Shown: in pieces, positions 37,196 to 45,279 of the stretch | Layout: the number at the start of each line of letters is the position of its first letter | Numbering within the stretch: the first letter of the stretch is position 1 | DNA from: an uncultured Archangium sp. | GTDB taxonomy: Bacteria; Myxococcota; Myxococcia; Myxococcales; Myxococcaceae | Direction: 5' to 3' | Assembly: GCA_903905455.1 (NCBI GenBank) | Contig: CAIVGN010000077.1 | Location: 1-64,000, forward strand | Length of the DNA: 64,000 nt | Program-made: the position numbers and the translations under genes | The notes under the pieces: model-generated | Told to the model about the DNA's origin: nothing | Databases searched by the model: none | What the model saw: only the letters and a program-made list of their open reading frames with translations

Positions 37196-37235
37196 CGCCG
37201 ATTCCCCCGCGTGGGAGTCGGCGTTTTCGTTTTTT
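37196..37235 (+). terminator. Rho-independent terminator
   Basis: A GC-rich hairpin (CGCCGA and TCCC arms pairing with GGGA and TCGGCG, one mismatch) is followed by TTTTCG and a run of six T, directly downstream of the Pro-rich lipoprotein gene. This is one of the few classical terminators in the window. Confidence 0.85.
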
Positions 37236-37281
37236 CGTGTACGGTGCGCGCCCTTCACCCCCCGGGGAGGGTCCCACCATC

Positions 37282-38775
37282 ATGAAGCGGTTCTTCGAGC
37301 TGTGCCTGCTGTGCGGCGCCATGAGTGCGCACGCGTCTGGTTTCTACTTCGGCGACAACGGCGCGAAGGCGATGGTGCAGGGAGGGGCGTTCGCGGCCCA
37401 GGCCGACGATCTCACGGCCATGCAGTACAACCCGGCGGGCCTCACGCAGCTGGGCGGGTTCTCGTTTCTCGCGGACCTCGATCTGATCCGCCACGACGTG
37501 AGCTTCCACCGGCAGGACCCGGGCTTCGATCCGGCGAACCCCAACGCGCAGATCCAGGTGGTGAAGAGCAACCCGGCTCCGTTCTTCCTGCCGTTCTTCG
37601 GCGCGAGCTACGGGTTCAAGCTCGCCAATCGCCCCTTCACGGTCGCGCTCGGGCTCTTCGCGCCGCCCTCGCAAGGGCGCTACGACTACCCGACCCCGAA
37701 CTACACGAAGAAGGACAATGGCGACTTCCTGGAGAGCCCCATCAAGTACGCGCCCCAGCGCTACGCCTTGATCAGCACCAACATCCTGATCGCCTACCCG
37801 ACGCTGTCGCTGGCGTACGCCATCCACCAGCGCTTCCAGGTGGGCATCTCGGCGCAGCTCACGGTCTCGCAGTTTCAGCAAACCCAGACGCTCTATGGCG
37901 GTGACGCCCTGGGCTTCAACCCGATGAAGCAGCGCGAAGAGGACCCCAACTACGACGCCACGGTGGCCATCGATCTCCCGGGGCAGGTGGGCTTCACCGG
38001 CATCCTCGGGTTGATGGCGCAGCCCTTCGACTGGCTCTCGCTGGGCGCCTCGGTGCGTCCCGCCATTCCCTTCAAGGCGAAGGGCAAGTTCACCGCGGAG
38101 CTCTCGGACTACTTCAAGGCCCAGGGGGCGAGCATCAACGGCGACGTCGCGACGCTCACCATGACCATGCCCTGGGAGGTGAAGGTCGGCGCGCGCGTGA
38201 CGCCCATGGCCAACCTCGGCATCAACTTCGACTTCGTCTACCAGGGCTGGGACTCGGTCGACCAGCTGCTGCTCACGCCCGAGAACGTGACGCTGACCGC
38301 GCTGGGCAACAGCTCGCCCATCGTCCCCTTCGGCGTGAAGAAGAACTGGCACGCGACCTGGAGCGTCCGCCTCGGGGCCTCGTACCGCATCATGAAGTAC
38401 GTCTCGGTGAGCCTGGGCGCGCTGTACGAGACCGGCGCCGCGCCGACCGCGACCTACTCCGTCGACTGGACCCACCCCACGCGCTTCATCTTCACCGGTG
38501 GCGTCACCGGGCACCTGGGGCCGCTCGATGTCATCGTCGGCGCGATGTTCACGCCGACCAACACCACCGTGGTCACCGACAGCCAGGTGCTGCGCGGCCA
38601 GACCAACCCCGACATCGTCGCGGGCCCGGTGGGCAACGGCATCTACACCTCGGGCGGCTACGGCATCATCCTCGGGGTGCGCGGCAACTTCGGGAGCATC
38701 GTCCCCAACGCGTCGAAGCCGAGCGCGCCGGTGGAGCCGAAGGCCGACGAGCCGGTCGCCGCGCCCGCGAGCTGA
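37282..38775 (+). CDS. FadL/OMPP1-family outer-membrane transporter
   Basis: A 497-residue outer-membrane protein. ATG at 37282 follows a GGGGAGG and opens a signal peptide ending SAHASG. The first mature residues, GFYFGDNGAKAMVQGGAF, followed by DDLTAMQYNPAGL, are the FadL/TodX family signature (N-x-NPAGL-type motif). The rest is beta-barrel strands. FadL proteins import long-chain fatty acids or other hydrophobic molecules. The C-terminus has a Lys/Pro/Ala tail past the barrel, which is unusual for the family. It ends directly against the metallophosphoesterase gene, with which it shares a TGATCA sequence of two opposed stop codons. Confidence 0.93.
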   Translation: MKRFFELCLLCGAMSAHASGFYFGDNGAKAMVQGGAFAAQADDLTAMQYNPAGLTQLGGFSFLADLDLIRHDVSFHRQDPGFDPANPNAQIQVVKSNPAPFFLPFFGASYGFKLANRPFTVALGLFAPPSQGRYDYPTPNYTKKDNGDFLESPIKYAPQRYALISTNILIAYPTLSLAYAIHQRFQVGISAQLTVSQFQQTQTLYGGDALGFNPMKQREEDPNYDATVAIDLPGQVGFTGILGLMAQPFDWLSLGASVRPAIPFKAKGKFTAELSDYFKAQGASINGDVATLTMTMPWEVKVGARVTPMANLGINFDFVYQGWDSVDQLLLTPENVTLTALGNSSPIVPFGVKKNWHATWSVRLGASYRIMKYVSVSLGALYETGAAPTATYSVDWTHPTRFIFTGGVTGHLGPLDVIVGAMFTPTNTTVVTDSQVLRGQTNPDIVAGPVGNGIYTSGGYGIILGVRGNFGSIVPNASKPSAPVEPKADEPVAAPAS

Positions 38776-39615
38776 TCAGCCCAGGGGGCGGTGGCGCAGG
38801 GTGAGCAGCGTCACCTCGGGCTCGGAGTTGATGCGGGGCATCTGGGTGCCCTTGCCGAAGCCGAGCCCGCGGTTCACGTAGAGTTGGTTGCCGCGCACGC
38901 CGTACGCGCCGCGGTACCAGGGCTGGCCCACGGTGCGGAAGACGCCCTTGGTGAGTCCCGGCACGTCCCACTGGCCTCCGTGGGTGTGGCCCGAGAGGCA
39001 CAGCAGGTCTTCCCAGGCCGGGAGCTTCGCGGCGGCCGAGGGTGTGTGCGTGAGCACGAGGCGTGACGCGCTGCCCGCGCCCTTGAAGGCGGCCGCCACG
39101 TCGTCGTGCTGGGTGGTGCTGTCGTCGATGCCGATGACGTTGAAGTCGACGCCGCGCAGGCGCACCGCGGTGTTCTCGTTGCGCAGCACGCGCACGCCGA
39201 TGCGCTCGAGCCCGAGGCGCAGTTCCTGGGGGCCGCTCCAATGGTCGTGGTTACCGAGCACCGCGACGCGCGGGGCGGCGAGAGTCTCGAGCAGCTGGGG
39301 GACGCGCGAGAGCGGGTCGCGCTTCGTGGTCACGAAGTCGCCGGTGAGCACCACGAGGTCGGGGGCGAGCGCGTTGACCTCGCGCACCGCGGAGATGATG
39401 CGCCCGTCGGGCACGTTGCGGCCGATGTGGAGATCGGAGAGCTGCACCACCCGCAGCCCGTCGTGCGCGGGGTCGAGGCCGGTGAGGTGCACCTCGCGAT
39501 CGTCGAGCTCGTAATACTCGGTGGCGATGAGCCGCCGTTCGGCGCGGGCGGCGAGCGGCGTGAGGGCCACGGCCGAGAGGCTCTGGAGCAGGCGACGTCG
39601 CGTCAGGGGGGTCAT
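38776..39615 (-). CDS. Calcineurin-like metallophosphoesterase, Tat-exported
   Basis: About 279 residues. It has a twin-arginine-type signal (RRRLLQSLSAVALTPLAA) and the metallophosphoesterase blocks SDLHIG, LTGDFV, GNHDHW and GHTHGGQW that bind two metals. This matches the YkuE/YaeI-like class. The ATG at 39615 is chosen; a GTG at 39624 in the same frame cannot be excluded. It should act in the periplasm on phosphoesters. It faces the FadL-like gene tail to tail with no spacing. Substrate unknown. Confidence 0.93.
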   Translation of the reverse strand: MTPLTRRRLLQSLSAVALTPLAARAERRLIATEYYELDDREVHLTGLDPAHDGLRVVQLSDLHIGRNVPDGRIISAVREVNALAPDLVVLTGDFVTTKRDPLSRVPQLLETLAAPRVAVLGNHDHWSGPQELRLGLERIGVRVLRNENTAVRLRGVDFNVIGIDDSTTQHDDVAAAFKGAGSASRLVLTHTPSAAAKLPAWEDLLCLSGHTHGGQWDVPGLTKGVFRTVGQPWYRGAYGVRGNQLYVNRGLGFGKGTQMPRINSEPEVTLLTLRHRPLG

Positions 39616-39708
39616 GTGCTCCACGAAGCTAACGAGGCGGGGCCTTCGGAAAACAAGGGCCCTCCCAGAACAGGTCAGCCGGGTGGAGATTCCCGCGGCG
39701 CACGCGCC

Positions 39709-41019
39709 CTAGCGTGGGCCCGCGTCGCGACGCCACGCCTCGAACTGCCTGCGCAGCGCTTCCTTGCCCGAAGGCGGGAGCACGCCGGCCTGCGCTTCGA
39801 CGTCGCGCAAGGCATCAGCCGCGTCTTCGTCGGTCGGGTCCTCGAGGAGCGCGAGCTCGAGCTGCTCGCGGGCGGCGGTGAGCCGGCCAAGCCGCTGCAA
39901 CGACACGCCCAGCAGGGTGCGCCCGTACGGCACCAGCGGATCCATCGTGGTGGCCTGGGAGAGCACGGTCACCGCCTCGTCGGTCCTGGTGTTGGTCGCC
40001 AACCAGTTGCCGAAGCCGGTGAGCTGCGAGGCGGTGGGGCTGGGGCCGAGCCAATCGAGGTAGAGCTCCTTCGCCTCGTCGACGCGGTCCTGCTGCTCGA
40101 GCAGCGAGATGAGCGCCTCGGCGGTGGTCCGGTCGTGCTTCGCGGTGAAGTCCTCGCGCAGGCGCTGCTCGCGTTCGGCCTCTTTCCGTCCCAACGCCTG
40201 GGCGTGCTTCTCGCTGACGGCCTGGAGTTCTTCGCGGCGGCCGGCGCGCTGCAGCTCGCGTTGCAGCTCGTTGGCCAGCGAGTCGCTGCCGGGGTTGGCG
40301 TTGAACTTCGCCTGCAGCGCCTCGAGCTTCAGCCGTTGGCCCTTCATCTGCGGAGACTCGCCGCTGCTCGAGCTCAACAGCCAGGGGAGCGCGATGACAC
40401 TCACCATCAGCAGCACCTCGAAGACGGCGAGGTTGCGCAGGACGCCGCGGCGGTGGGCCTGGAAGTCGTCGAAGTCTTCGAGGTCGCTCGGCGGAAGGAG
40501 CGCCTGGCCCTCGACCACGAAGCTGCCGCTCAGGAGATCTGCCAGCGTGCGTTGGTCCGGCCGGCCCAGCGCGACGACGTGCCCGATGACGGCGACGGCG
40601 AAGGCGGCGGAACAGGCGAGCGTCATGACGCCGGCCAGCAGCGGCGGCGAGGTGTTGCTCCCGACGTGGAACGCGGACGCGACGAGCCCGGCGACGATGG
40701 TGAAGAGGTAGGCGGCGGGGAAGTACCCACGGCCCAGCAGTTCACGGAACGAGGCGTTCGCGAGGTCGAGGGCGTGGCCCCGCTTGCCGACGAGCTCGAG
40801 GCCCATGATGTGCAGCCCCAGGGTGCGCTTGAGGAAGGCCAGCGGCACCACCGCGTAGCCGACCAACACCGCGAGCACGCCCCACATGGGGAGCACGAGG
40901 CCGCGCAGCACCAGGGGGGCGACGAAGGAGATGCCCGAGAGCACCACGATGAAGGCCGCGTCGATGAGGCCAGCGATGACGCGCTTGGAAAGAGGAGCGG
41001 GGCGGGGGACGAAGGTCAT
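39709..41019 (-). CDS. RDD-domain membrane protein with TPR-like tail
   Basis: A 436-residue protein. The N-terminal 165 residues are an RDD domain (SKRVIAGLIDAAF, with the Arg and Asp; LKRTLGLHIMGLEL) with several membrane helices. Another helix at about residues 201-217 (EVLLMVSVIALPWLL) precedes a soluble helical region with TPR-like repeats (TDEAVTVLSQATTMDPLVPYG, LTAAREQLELALLEDPTDEDA). RDD proteins are thought to transport small molecules or scaffold membrane complexes. The RDD-TPR pairing suggests a scaffold. It lies 28 bases after the small cytochrome c-like gene's end on the other side, and 93 bases from the phosphoesterase start. Confidence 0.85.
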   Translation of the reverse strand: MTFVPRPAPLSKRVIAGLIDAAFIVVLSGISFVAPLVLRGLVLPMWGVLAVLVGYAVVPLAFLKRTLGLHIMGLELVGKRGHALDLANASFRELLGRGYFPAAYLFTIVAGLVASAFHVGSNTSPPLLAGVMTLACSAAFAVAVIGHVVALGRPDQRTLADLLSGSFVVEGQALLPPSDLEDFDDFQAHRRGVLRNLAVFEVLLMVSVIALPWLLSSSSGESPQMKGQRLKLEALQAKFNANPGSDSLANELQRELQRAGRREELQAVSEKHAQALGRKEAEREQRLREDFTAKHDRTTAEALISLLEQQDRVDEAKELYLDWLGPSPTASQLTGFGNWLATNTRTDEAVTVLSQATTMDPLVPYGRTLLGVSLQRLGRLTAAREQLELALLEDPTDEDAADALRDVEAQAGVLPPSGKEALRRQFEAWRRDAGPR

Positions 41020-41047
41020 CCGCCGCGCAGTGGAGCACAGTTGGGGG

Positions 41048-41347
41048 TCAGGGCGCTCCGCAGCCGAGCCAGGTGATGACCCGGGCGCGCTCGGCGGCGG
41101 TGAGCGTGAGGCCCTGGGGCATGCGGCCGGTGCTGAGCTCCGACTCGAGGCTGGTCAGCGAGCCCTGCACCGCGGCCTGGGTGCCGTACTGCGAGGTGTG
41201 CTGGTGGCAGCTGCGGCAGTTGGTGGTCACGAAGGCCTGGCCGTAGTTCGCATAGGTGTCGGTGTTCGACGCGCACTCGGCGGCGGTCGGACCTCCGCAG
41301 GCCGCGAGGAGGGTCAGCGACACCAGGGCAAGGAGCGTTCTGTTCAT
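41048..41347 (-). CDS. Small cytochrome c-like lipoprotein
   Basis: A 99-residue lipoprotein (MNRTLLALVSLTLLAAC, Cys17). It holds one heme-attachment motif CRSCH and a plausible axial Met in GRMPQGL near the C-terminus, then a helix ending WLGCGAP. This fits a small monoheme c-type cytochrome. A second Cys near the end is unusual. It would carry electrons at the membrane face or periplasm. It is alone on this side of the RDD-TPR gene; the membrane thioredoxin at 30960 could belong to the same maturation route but is far away. Confidence 0.82.
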   Translation of the reverse strand: MNRTLLALVSLTLLAACGGPTAAECASNTDTYANYGQAFVTTNCRSCHQHTSQYGTQAAVQGSLTSLESELSTGRMPQGLTLTAAERARVITWLGCGAP

Positions 41348-41472
41348 GCGCCGTTGGTGTCAGGCACGGCACCAAAGCGATCACGCCCAGATGACACGGG
41401 GCAGATCGCCGAGGCGGCGCAGTTCGCCACGTCCTTCGGCGGCCGGCGGCACCTGTTTCGGGGCCGGGCCGC

Positions 41473-41487
41473 TGGTCGGCCAATTGC
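41473..41487 (+). promoter_or_regulatory. Candidate sigma-54 promoter
   Basis: The string TGGTCGGCCAATTGC has the GG-N10-GC spacing and the TTGC(A) -12 element of sigma-54 promoters; the -24 element TGGTCG departs from TGGCAC at two bases. It lies 48-62 bases upstream of the SRPBCC gene, giving a leader of about 36 bases. Enhancer-binding proteins are encoded in the window. By chance such matches do occur in GC-rich DNA. Confidence 0.35.
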
Positions 41488-41534
41488 AGCGGTCACCCGG
41501 CGGCTGCCACGCGCAGCATCACCAGGGAGGACGT

Positions 41535-42017
41535 ATGAAGAAGATCGAGAAGAACATCCGCATCAACGCGCCCCGTTCGCAGATCTACGAGTACCTCACC
41601 GATCCCAGCAACCTGCCGGAGATCTGGCCGAGCATGGTCGAGGTGAGCAACGTGAAGCGCCTGGGTGAGGGCGCCCACAGCTTCGACTTCATCTACAAGA
41701 TGGCCGGCGTCCGTTTTCACGGTCACGCAGCCACCACGCGGGTGACGAAGGACAAGTACGTAGAGGTGGAGACCAAGGTGGGGCTGATCAGCACCTTCCA
41801 CTGGAACTACGAGGCGCGGGACGGGTTCACGGAGGTGAAGCTCCAGGTGGACTACGAGGTCCCCGTGCCGCTGCTGGGCAAGCTCGCCGAGAACTTCATC
41901 GTGAAGTTGAACGAGAATGAATGCGAGACGCTGCTGGCGACGCTCAAGGACCGCCTCGAAGTCGGGGGGGTCGCCATTCCCACGCAAGCGAAGACGCAGC
42001 CCGAAGCGCGACGCTGA
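41535..42017 (+). CDS. SRPBCC (START-like) family protein
   Basis: About 160 residues. ATG at 41535 follows AGGGAGGA at good spacing. The opening MKKIEKNIRINAPRSQIYEY and SNLPEIWPSM are the polyketide-cyclase/SRPBCC family start, followed by the curved beta-sheet and the final long helix (LAENFIVKLNENECETLLATL). Such proteins hold hydrophobic ligands; no enzyme residues are evident. It is cytosolic and preceded by a possible sigma-54 promoter. A YCII-family gene follows 57 bases on. Confidence 0.88.
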   Translation: MKKIEKNIRINAPRSQIYEYLTDPSNLPEIWPSMVEVSNVKRLGEGAHSFDFIYKMAGVRFHGHAATTRVTKDKYVEVETKVGLISTFHWNYEARDGFTEVKLQVDYEVPVPLLGKLAENFIVKLNENECETLLATLKDRLEVGGVAIPTQAKTQPEARR

Positions 42018-42074
42018 GGTAGCGCGCACGACGCAAGGGCGCGAAGGTCACGGCTCCCCACACCCGGAGAGCCC

Positions 42075-42395
42075 GTGACCGATTTCTTGTTGTTGTTTCG
42101 TTTTCGCCCCGAAGGCCCGCCGTCCCCTGCGCAGCTGGCGAAGTGGACGAAGTGGGTGGCGGGGCTCGCGAAGAAGGGGCACCTCAAGAACCCCGGCCAG
42201 CCCGTGGAGTTCAGCGGCGCGGTGCTGTCGGGCCGCGACGTGGTGGAGGGTGCGCTCGAGGAAGACGGCACGGTGGTCGGCGGGTTCATGATCATCACCG
42301 CGAAGGACCTCAAGCAGGCGACGAAGCTCGTCGCGCCGTGCCCGATTCTCGACGACGACGGCATGGTCGAGGTGCGCCCGCTCGGCGTGATGTGA
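42075..42395 (+). CDS. YCII-related small protein
   Basis: A 106-residue cytosolic protein starting at GTG 42075 with GGAGAG upstream. It has the ferredoxin-like alpha-beta layout of YCII-related/DGPF-type proteins (FLLLFRFRPEGPP, GGFMIITAKDLKQATKLV, VEVRPLGVM). Members are of unknown or varied function, some next to ECF sigma factor genes. None is adjacent here. It is convergent with the hydroxylase gene with 7 bases between. Confidence 0.8.
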   Translation: MTDFLLLFRFRPEGPPSPAQLAKWTKWVAGLAKKGHLKNPGQPVEFSGAVLSGRDVVEGALEEDGTVVGGFMIITAKDLKQATKLVAPCPILDDDGMVEVRPLGVM

Positions 42396-42402
42396 CCGAC
42401 GG

Positions 42403-43641
42403 TCACTCGGCCGCGGCGAGCGCGGCGGCCGGCGCCTCGGCGCGCAGGGTCAGGGCCCAGGCCGCGCTGACGAGCGACGCGGCCACGGCGCCCATGGCCC
42501 ACTCGAGCGGGAGGAAGCCGCGCATCGAGAAGCTGATGAACAGGCCGGCCTGGGCGACGAGCCGCAGCACCTCGCCCCGCACCGCCCAGCGCTTGCTCTC
42601 GAGCAGCGCGCCCCAGGTGGTCGCCGCGCCCCACAGCACGAGGGAGAGCAGCACGCGGTCCAGCGTGGGCAGCGTGGTGTCGGGGCGGGTGACGAGGAGC
42701 ATCGCGGGGAAGCCGAGCGCGACCTGGAGCACGAGGTAGGGCTTGCTGCCCTTGAGCGGGGTGGACTGGAACTTGATCTCCGCGCCGTCACGCTTCCACT
42801 CGCCCTGGGGAATGGGGCGCGCGCCCTCGGGCCGCCAGCCGGTGGGCATGAACCACACGCGCAGCTTGTCGGCGAAGCGCGGCGCTTCCCACGCATCGCG
42901 GATGACCTGGCGCCAGACCTGGAAGTTGATGAACGTGGGGTCCCAGGTGTTGGGCGGCGAGGTGACGCCGTAGCTGGCGAACTCGGTCTCTTCCTCGAAC
43001 GAGCCGAAGAGCTTGTCCCAGATGATCAGGAAGCCGCCGTAGTTCTTGTCGAGGTACCGCTCGTTGCGCGCGTGGTGCACGCGGTGGTGCGAGGGGGTGT
43101 TCATCCACGCGTCGATGAACCGCGGCAGCCTGGGCACCACGCGGGTGTGCGGCAGCAGCTGCAGTACGAGGTGGAAGGCGACCATGGCGATGACCCAGTC
43201 TGCCGAGAACCCGAGGAACGCGAGCGGCCAGTAGAAGAAGAACGAGAAGAAGCGCTGGGTCACCGAGGCGCGCAGGGCGACGGCGTAGTTGAGCTCCTCG
43301 GTGGAGTGGTGCGGCATGTGCGCGGCCCAGCCGAGGTTGGTGCGGTGGCCGAAGCGGTGGAACCAGTAGAAGCAGAAGTCGACGCCCAGGAAGAGCAGCA
43401 CCCCGGTGCCCACGCCCTGCTCGATGGAGAAGATTCCGTGCGTCGAAAGCCAGACCAGCACTGGGTACCAGGCGGCCGCGACGAGCACGTTCACGCACTG
43501 GTTGATGATGGCCGTGCCGAGGCTCGCGATGGAGTCCTGGAACTCGTAGTACCCGTTCTTGCGCCACAGGCAGTACGCGATCTCGGCGACGATCAGCAGC
43601 AGCACGAACGGCGTGACGACGGCGTAGACGTTGGTCGACAT
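42403..43641 (-). CDS. Fatty acid hydroxylase/sterol desaturase family membrane protein
   Basis: A 412-residue membrane protein. The three histidine clusters of the family are present: HRFGH, HMPHHS and HHRVHHARN, which hold a di-iron centre. Four or more membrane helices surround them. The length, with a second helical region of about 130 residues after the catalytic part, resembles alkylglycerol monooxygenase-type members that act on ether lipids, though this is not certain. It is divergent from a Crp/Fnr-type regulator gene with 58 bases between, which suggests control by it. Confidence 0.9.
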   Translation of the reverse strand: MSTNVYAVVTPFVLLLIVAEIAYCLWRKNGYYEFQDSIASLGTAIINQCVNVLVAAAWYPVLVWLSTHGIFSIEQGVGTGVLLFLGVDFCFYWFHRFGHRTNLGWAAHMPHHSTEELNYAVALRASVTQRFFSFFFYWPLAFLGFSADWVIAMVAFHLVLQLLPHTRVVPRLPRFIDAWMNTPSHHRVHHARNERYLDKNYGGFLIIWDKLFGSFEEETEFASYGVTSPPNTWDPTFINFQVWRQVIRDAWEAPRFADKLRVWFMPTGWRPEGARPIPQGEWKRDGAEIKFQSTPLKGSKPYLVLQVALGFPAMLLVTRPDTTLPTLDRVLLSLVLWGAATTWGALLESKRWAVRGEVLRLVAQAGLFISFSMRGFLPLEWAMGAVAASLVSAAWALTLRAEAPAAALAAAE

Positions 43642-43676
43642 GGGGCCACCGTGCCACTCAGGGGTCTCCCGCCGCG

Positions 43677-43690
43677 TTATCCCGGGTTAA
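43677..43690. promoter_or_regulatory. Inverted repeat between hydroxylase and Crp/Fnr genes
   Basis: TTATCCCGGGTTAA is palindromic except for one base pair. It lies 9 bases upstream of the regulator start codon and 36 bases upstream of the divergent hydroxylase gene. It could be an autoregulatory site of the neighbouring Crp/Fnr-type protein. The sequence is not the classical Crp or Fnr consensus. Confidence 0.35.
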
Positions 43691-43699
43691 GAAACGCTG

Positions 43700-44287
43700 A
43701 TGGACCTGTACGCGCAGCTACTGAGGCTGGGGCCGCTCTCGAAGGCGACGTACGGGGCCCTGGTGCGCATCTCCGAGGAGCGCGTGCTCGCCAAGCAGGC
43801 GTTCTGGTCGGAGCCGGGCGCCCCGGTCACCCACTTCGCCATCGTGCTCGAGGGGCTGGTGCGGCACTTCTACGTCGACGCGAAGGGGCGCGAATCGGTG
43901 AAGGCGTTTCGGGCCCGGGGCGAGTTCTCGGCCCCGTACGCCGAGCTCATCCAGCGCAAGCCCTCGCGCACCTTCATCCAGGCGCTGGAGCCGACGCGGC
44001 TGCTGACCTTCGACGTGGTGAAGTTCGAGGCGCTGGCCGAAGACTCGCTGGAGCTGCAGCGGCTGGCGCGGCGCTTCGTGGAGCTGCACTTCGTGGCGAA
44101 GGAGCAGCGCGAGTACGAGTTCCTGCAGTTGACCGCGGAGCAGCGGTACCGGCAGTTCTGCGCCGAGCGACCGGAGCACCTGAGCCACATTCCGCAGCAC
44201 CAGGTGGCGTCGTACATCGGCATCACCCCGGTCGCCCTGAGCCGCATCCGGGCGCGGGTCAGCGGGCGCCGAACTCCGGTAGGGTGA
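43700..44287 (+). CDS. Crp/Fnr family transcriptional regulator
   Basis: A 195-residue protein. Residues 1-115 resemble a cyclic-nucleotide-type sensor fold (ILEGLVRHFYV-like strands: FAIVLEGLVRHFY, RGEFSAPYAELI), but the phosphate-binding Arg-Ala is not present, so cAMP is unlikely to be the ligand. The C-terminus has the helix-turn-helix HQVASYIGITPVALSRIRARV. It ends in ARVSG, without the usual longer tail. It is divergent from the hydroxylase gene and is followed 4 bases on by a DUF1801 gene. Confidence 0.88.
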   Translation: MDLYAQLLRLGPLSKATYGALVRISEERVLAKQAFWSEPGAPVTHFAIVLEGLVRHFYVDAKGRESVKAFRARGEFSAPYAELIQRKPSRTFIQALEPTRLLTFDVVKFEALAEDSLELQRLARRFVELHFVAKEQREYEFLQLTAEQRYRQFCAERPEHLSHIPQHQVASYIGITPVALSRIRARVSGRRTPVG

Positions 44288-44291
44288 GGGG

Positions 44292-44729
44292 ATGAAGAAG
44301 ACGGACGAGAGCGACGGCCCGCCGGCCTCGGAGCTGATCTCGAAGCGCATCGCGGAGCTCGGAGACTGGCGCGGCGAGACGCTCAGCCGAATGCGCCAGC
44401 TCATCACCCAGGCCGACCCGGACGTCGTCGAAGAGTGGAAGTGGATGGGCACCCCGGTCTGGTCGCACGACGGGATCATCTGCACCGGCGAGTCCTACAA
44501 GAAGGCGGTGAAGCTCACCTTCGCCCGGGGGGCTGCCCTGAAGGACCCGGCCCAGTTGTTCAACTCGAGCCTCGAGGGGAACGTGCGCCGTGCGATCGAC
44601 CTCCACGAAGGAGAGGCGATCGACGCGGCGGCCTTCAAGGCGCTGGTTCGCCAGGCGGTCGCCCTCAACAGCGCGGCGAAGGCGAAGCCGGTGAAGAAGG
44701 CGAAGAAGGCGAAGTCAGCGCGCGACTGA
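44292..44729 (+). CDS. DUF1801 family protein
   Basis: A 145-residue cytosolic protein with the DUF1801 pattern (LSRMRQLITQADPDVVEEWKW, CTGESYKKAVKLTF, then RRAIDLHEG). A Lys/Ala-rich tail (KPVKKAKKAKSARD) is extra and might bind nucleic acid. It starts 4 bases after the Crp/Fnr-type gene and should be co-transcribed. Function of the family is not established. Confidence 0.88.
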   Translation: MKKTDESDGPPASELISKRIAELGDWRGETLSRMRQLITQADPDVVEEWKWMGTPVWSHDGIICTGESYKKAVKLTFARGAALKDPAQLFNSSLEGNVRRAIDLHEGEAIDAAAFKALVRQAVALNSAAKAKPVKKAKKAKSARD

Positions 44730-44753
44730 CTGCGCCTCTCCGCGCTGGGTGGC

Positions 44754-45182
44754 CTACAGGCGCTGGCCGTCGAAGGTGAGGGTGAAGGTCCTTTGGGTGG
44801 AGCTGGAGCCCATCCCTTCCTCGTTCCCGTGAAGGGTGAAGCTGGCCTTCGTCGCGCTGATGGTGGCGGTCCCGTCGGTGATGGCCCCTTTCGTCCAGTA
44901 GTCGGGGCCCGTGCTGTAGGTCGTGGTCAGCGGCTGGATGGCGAAGGAGTCGGCCCCGACGCGACGCAGTTCGATGCCGGTGCTGAAAAGGCCCTCGAGG
45001 ACCTGCGTGTTCTCGTCGGAGCCCGGGTAGAGGTAGATGGCCGAGGCTTCTTCACGAACGGTGAAGGTCTTCCCGTCGCTGAGGCTGCTCGAGGTGCGGG
45101 TGCCCCGGTAGACCGAGACCTGGCCTCCGCAAGCGGTGAGGAACAGGGCGACGACGGCGACGAGCGTGAGCTGGAGTTTCAT
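44754..45182 (-). CDS. Small lipoprotein of unknown function
   Basis: A 142-residue lipoprotein (MKLQLTLVAVVALFLTAC, Cys18). The mature part is beta-rich with Ser/Thr (TSSSLSDGKTFTVREEA, ATISATKASFTLHG, RTFTLTFDGQRL), like a small lipocalin-like or beta-sandwich domain. No conserved motif is recognised. It is 97 bases downstream of the barrel gene at 45280 on the same strand. Confidence 0.7.
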   Translation of the reverse strand: MKLQLTLVAVVALFLTACGGQVSVYRGTRTSSSLSDGKTFTVREEASAIYLYPGSDENTQVLEGLFSTGIELRRVGADSFAIQPLTTTYSTGPDYWTKGAITDGTATISATKASFTLHGNEEGMGSSSTQRTFTLTFDGQRL

Positions 45183-45279
45183 GGGTGTGGTCCTGGGGTG
45201 AAGTGTTGGGAGGTGCGGGGCAGAACCGGAACCGCTGACCCCACCACGGGCCAGCGGCTCGGCAACTGCGCCCCGTCAG

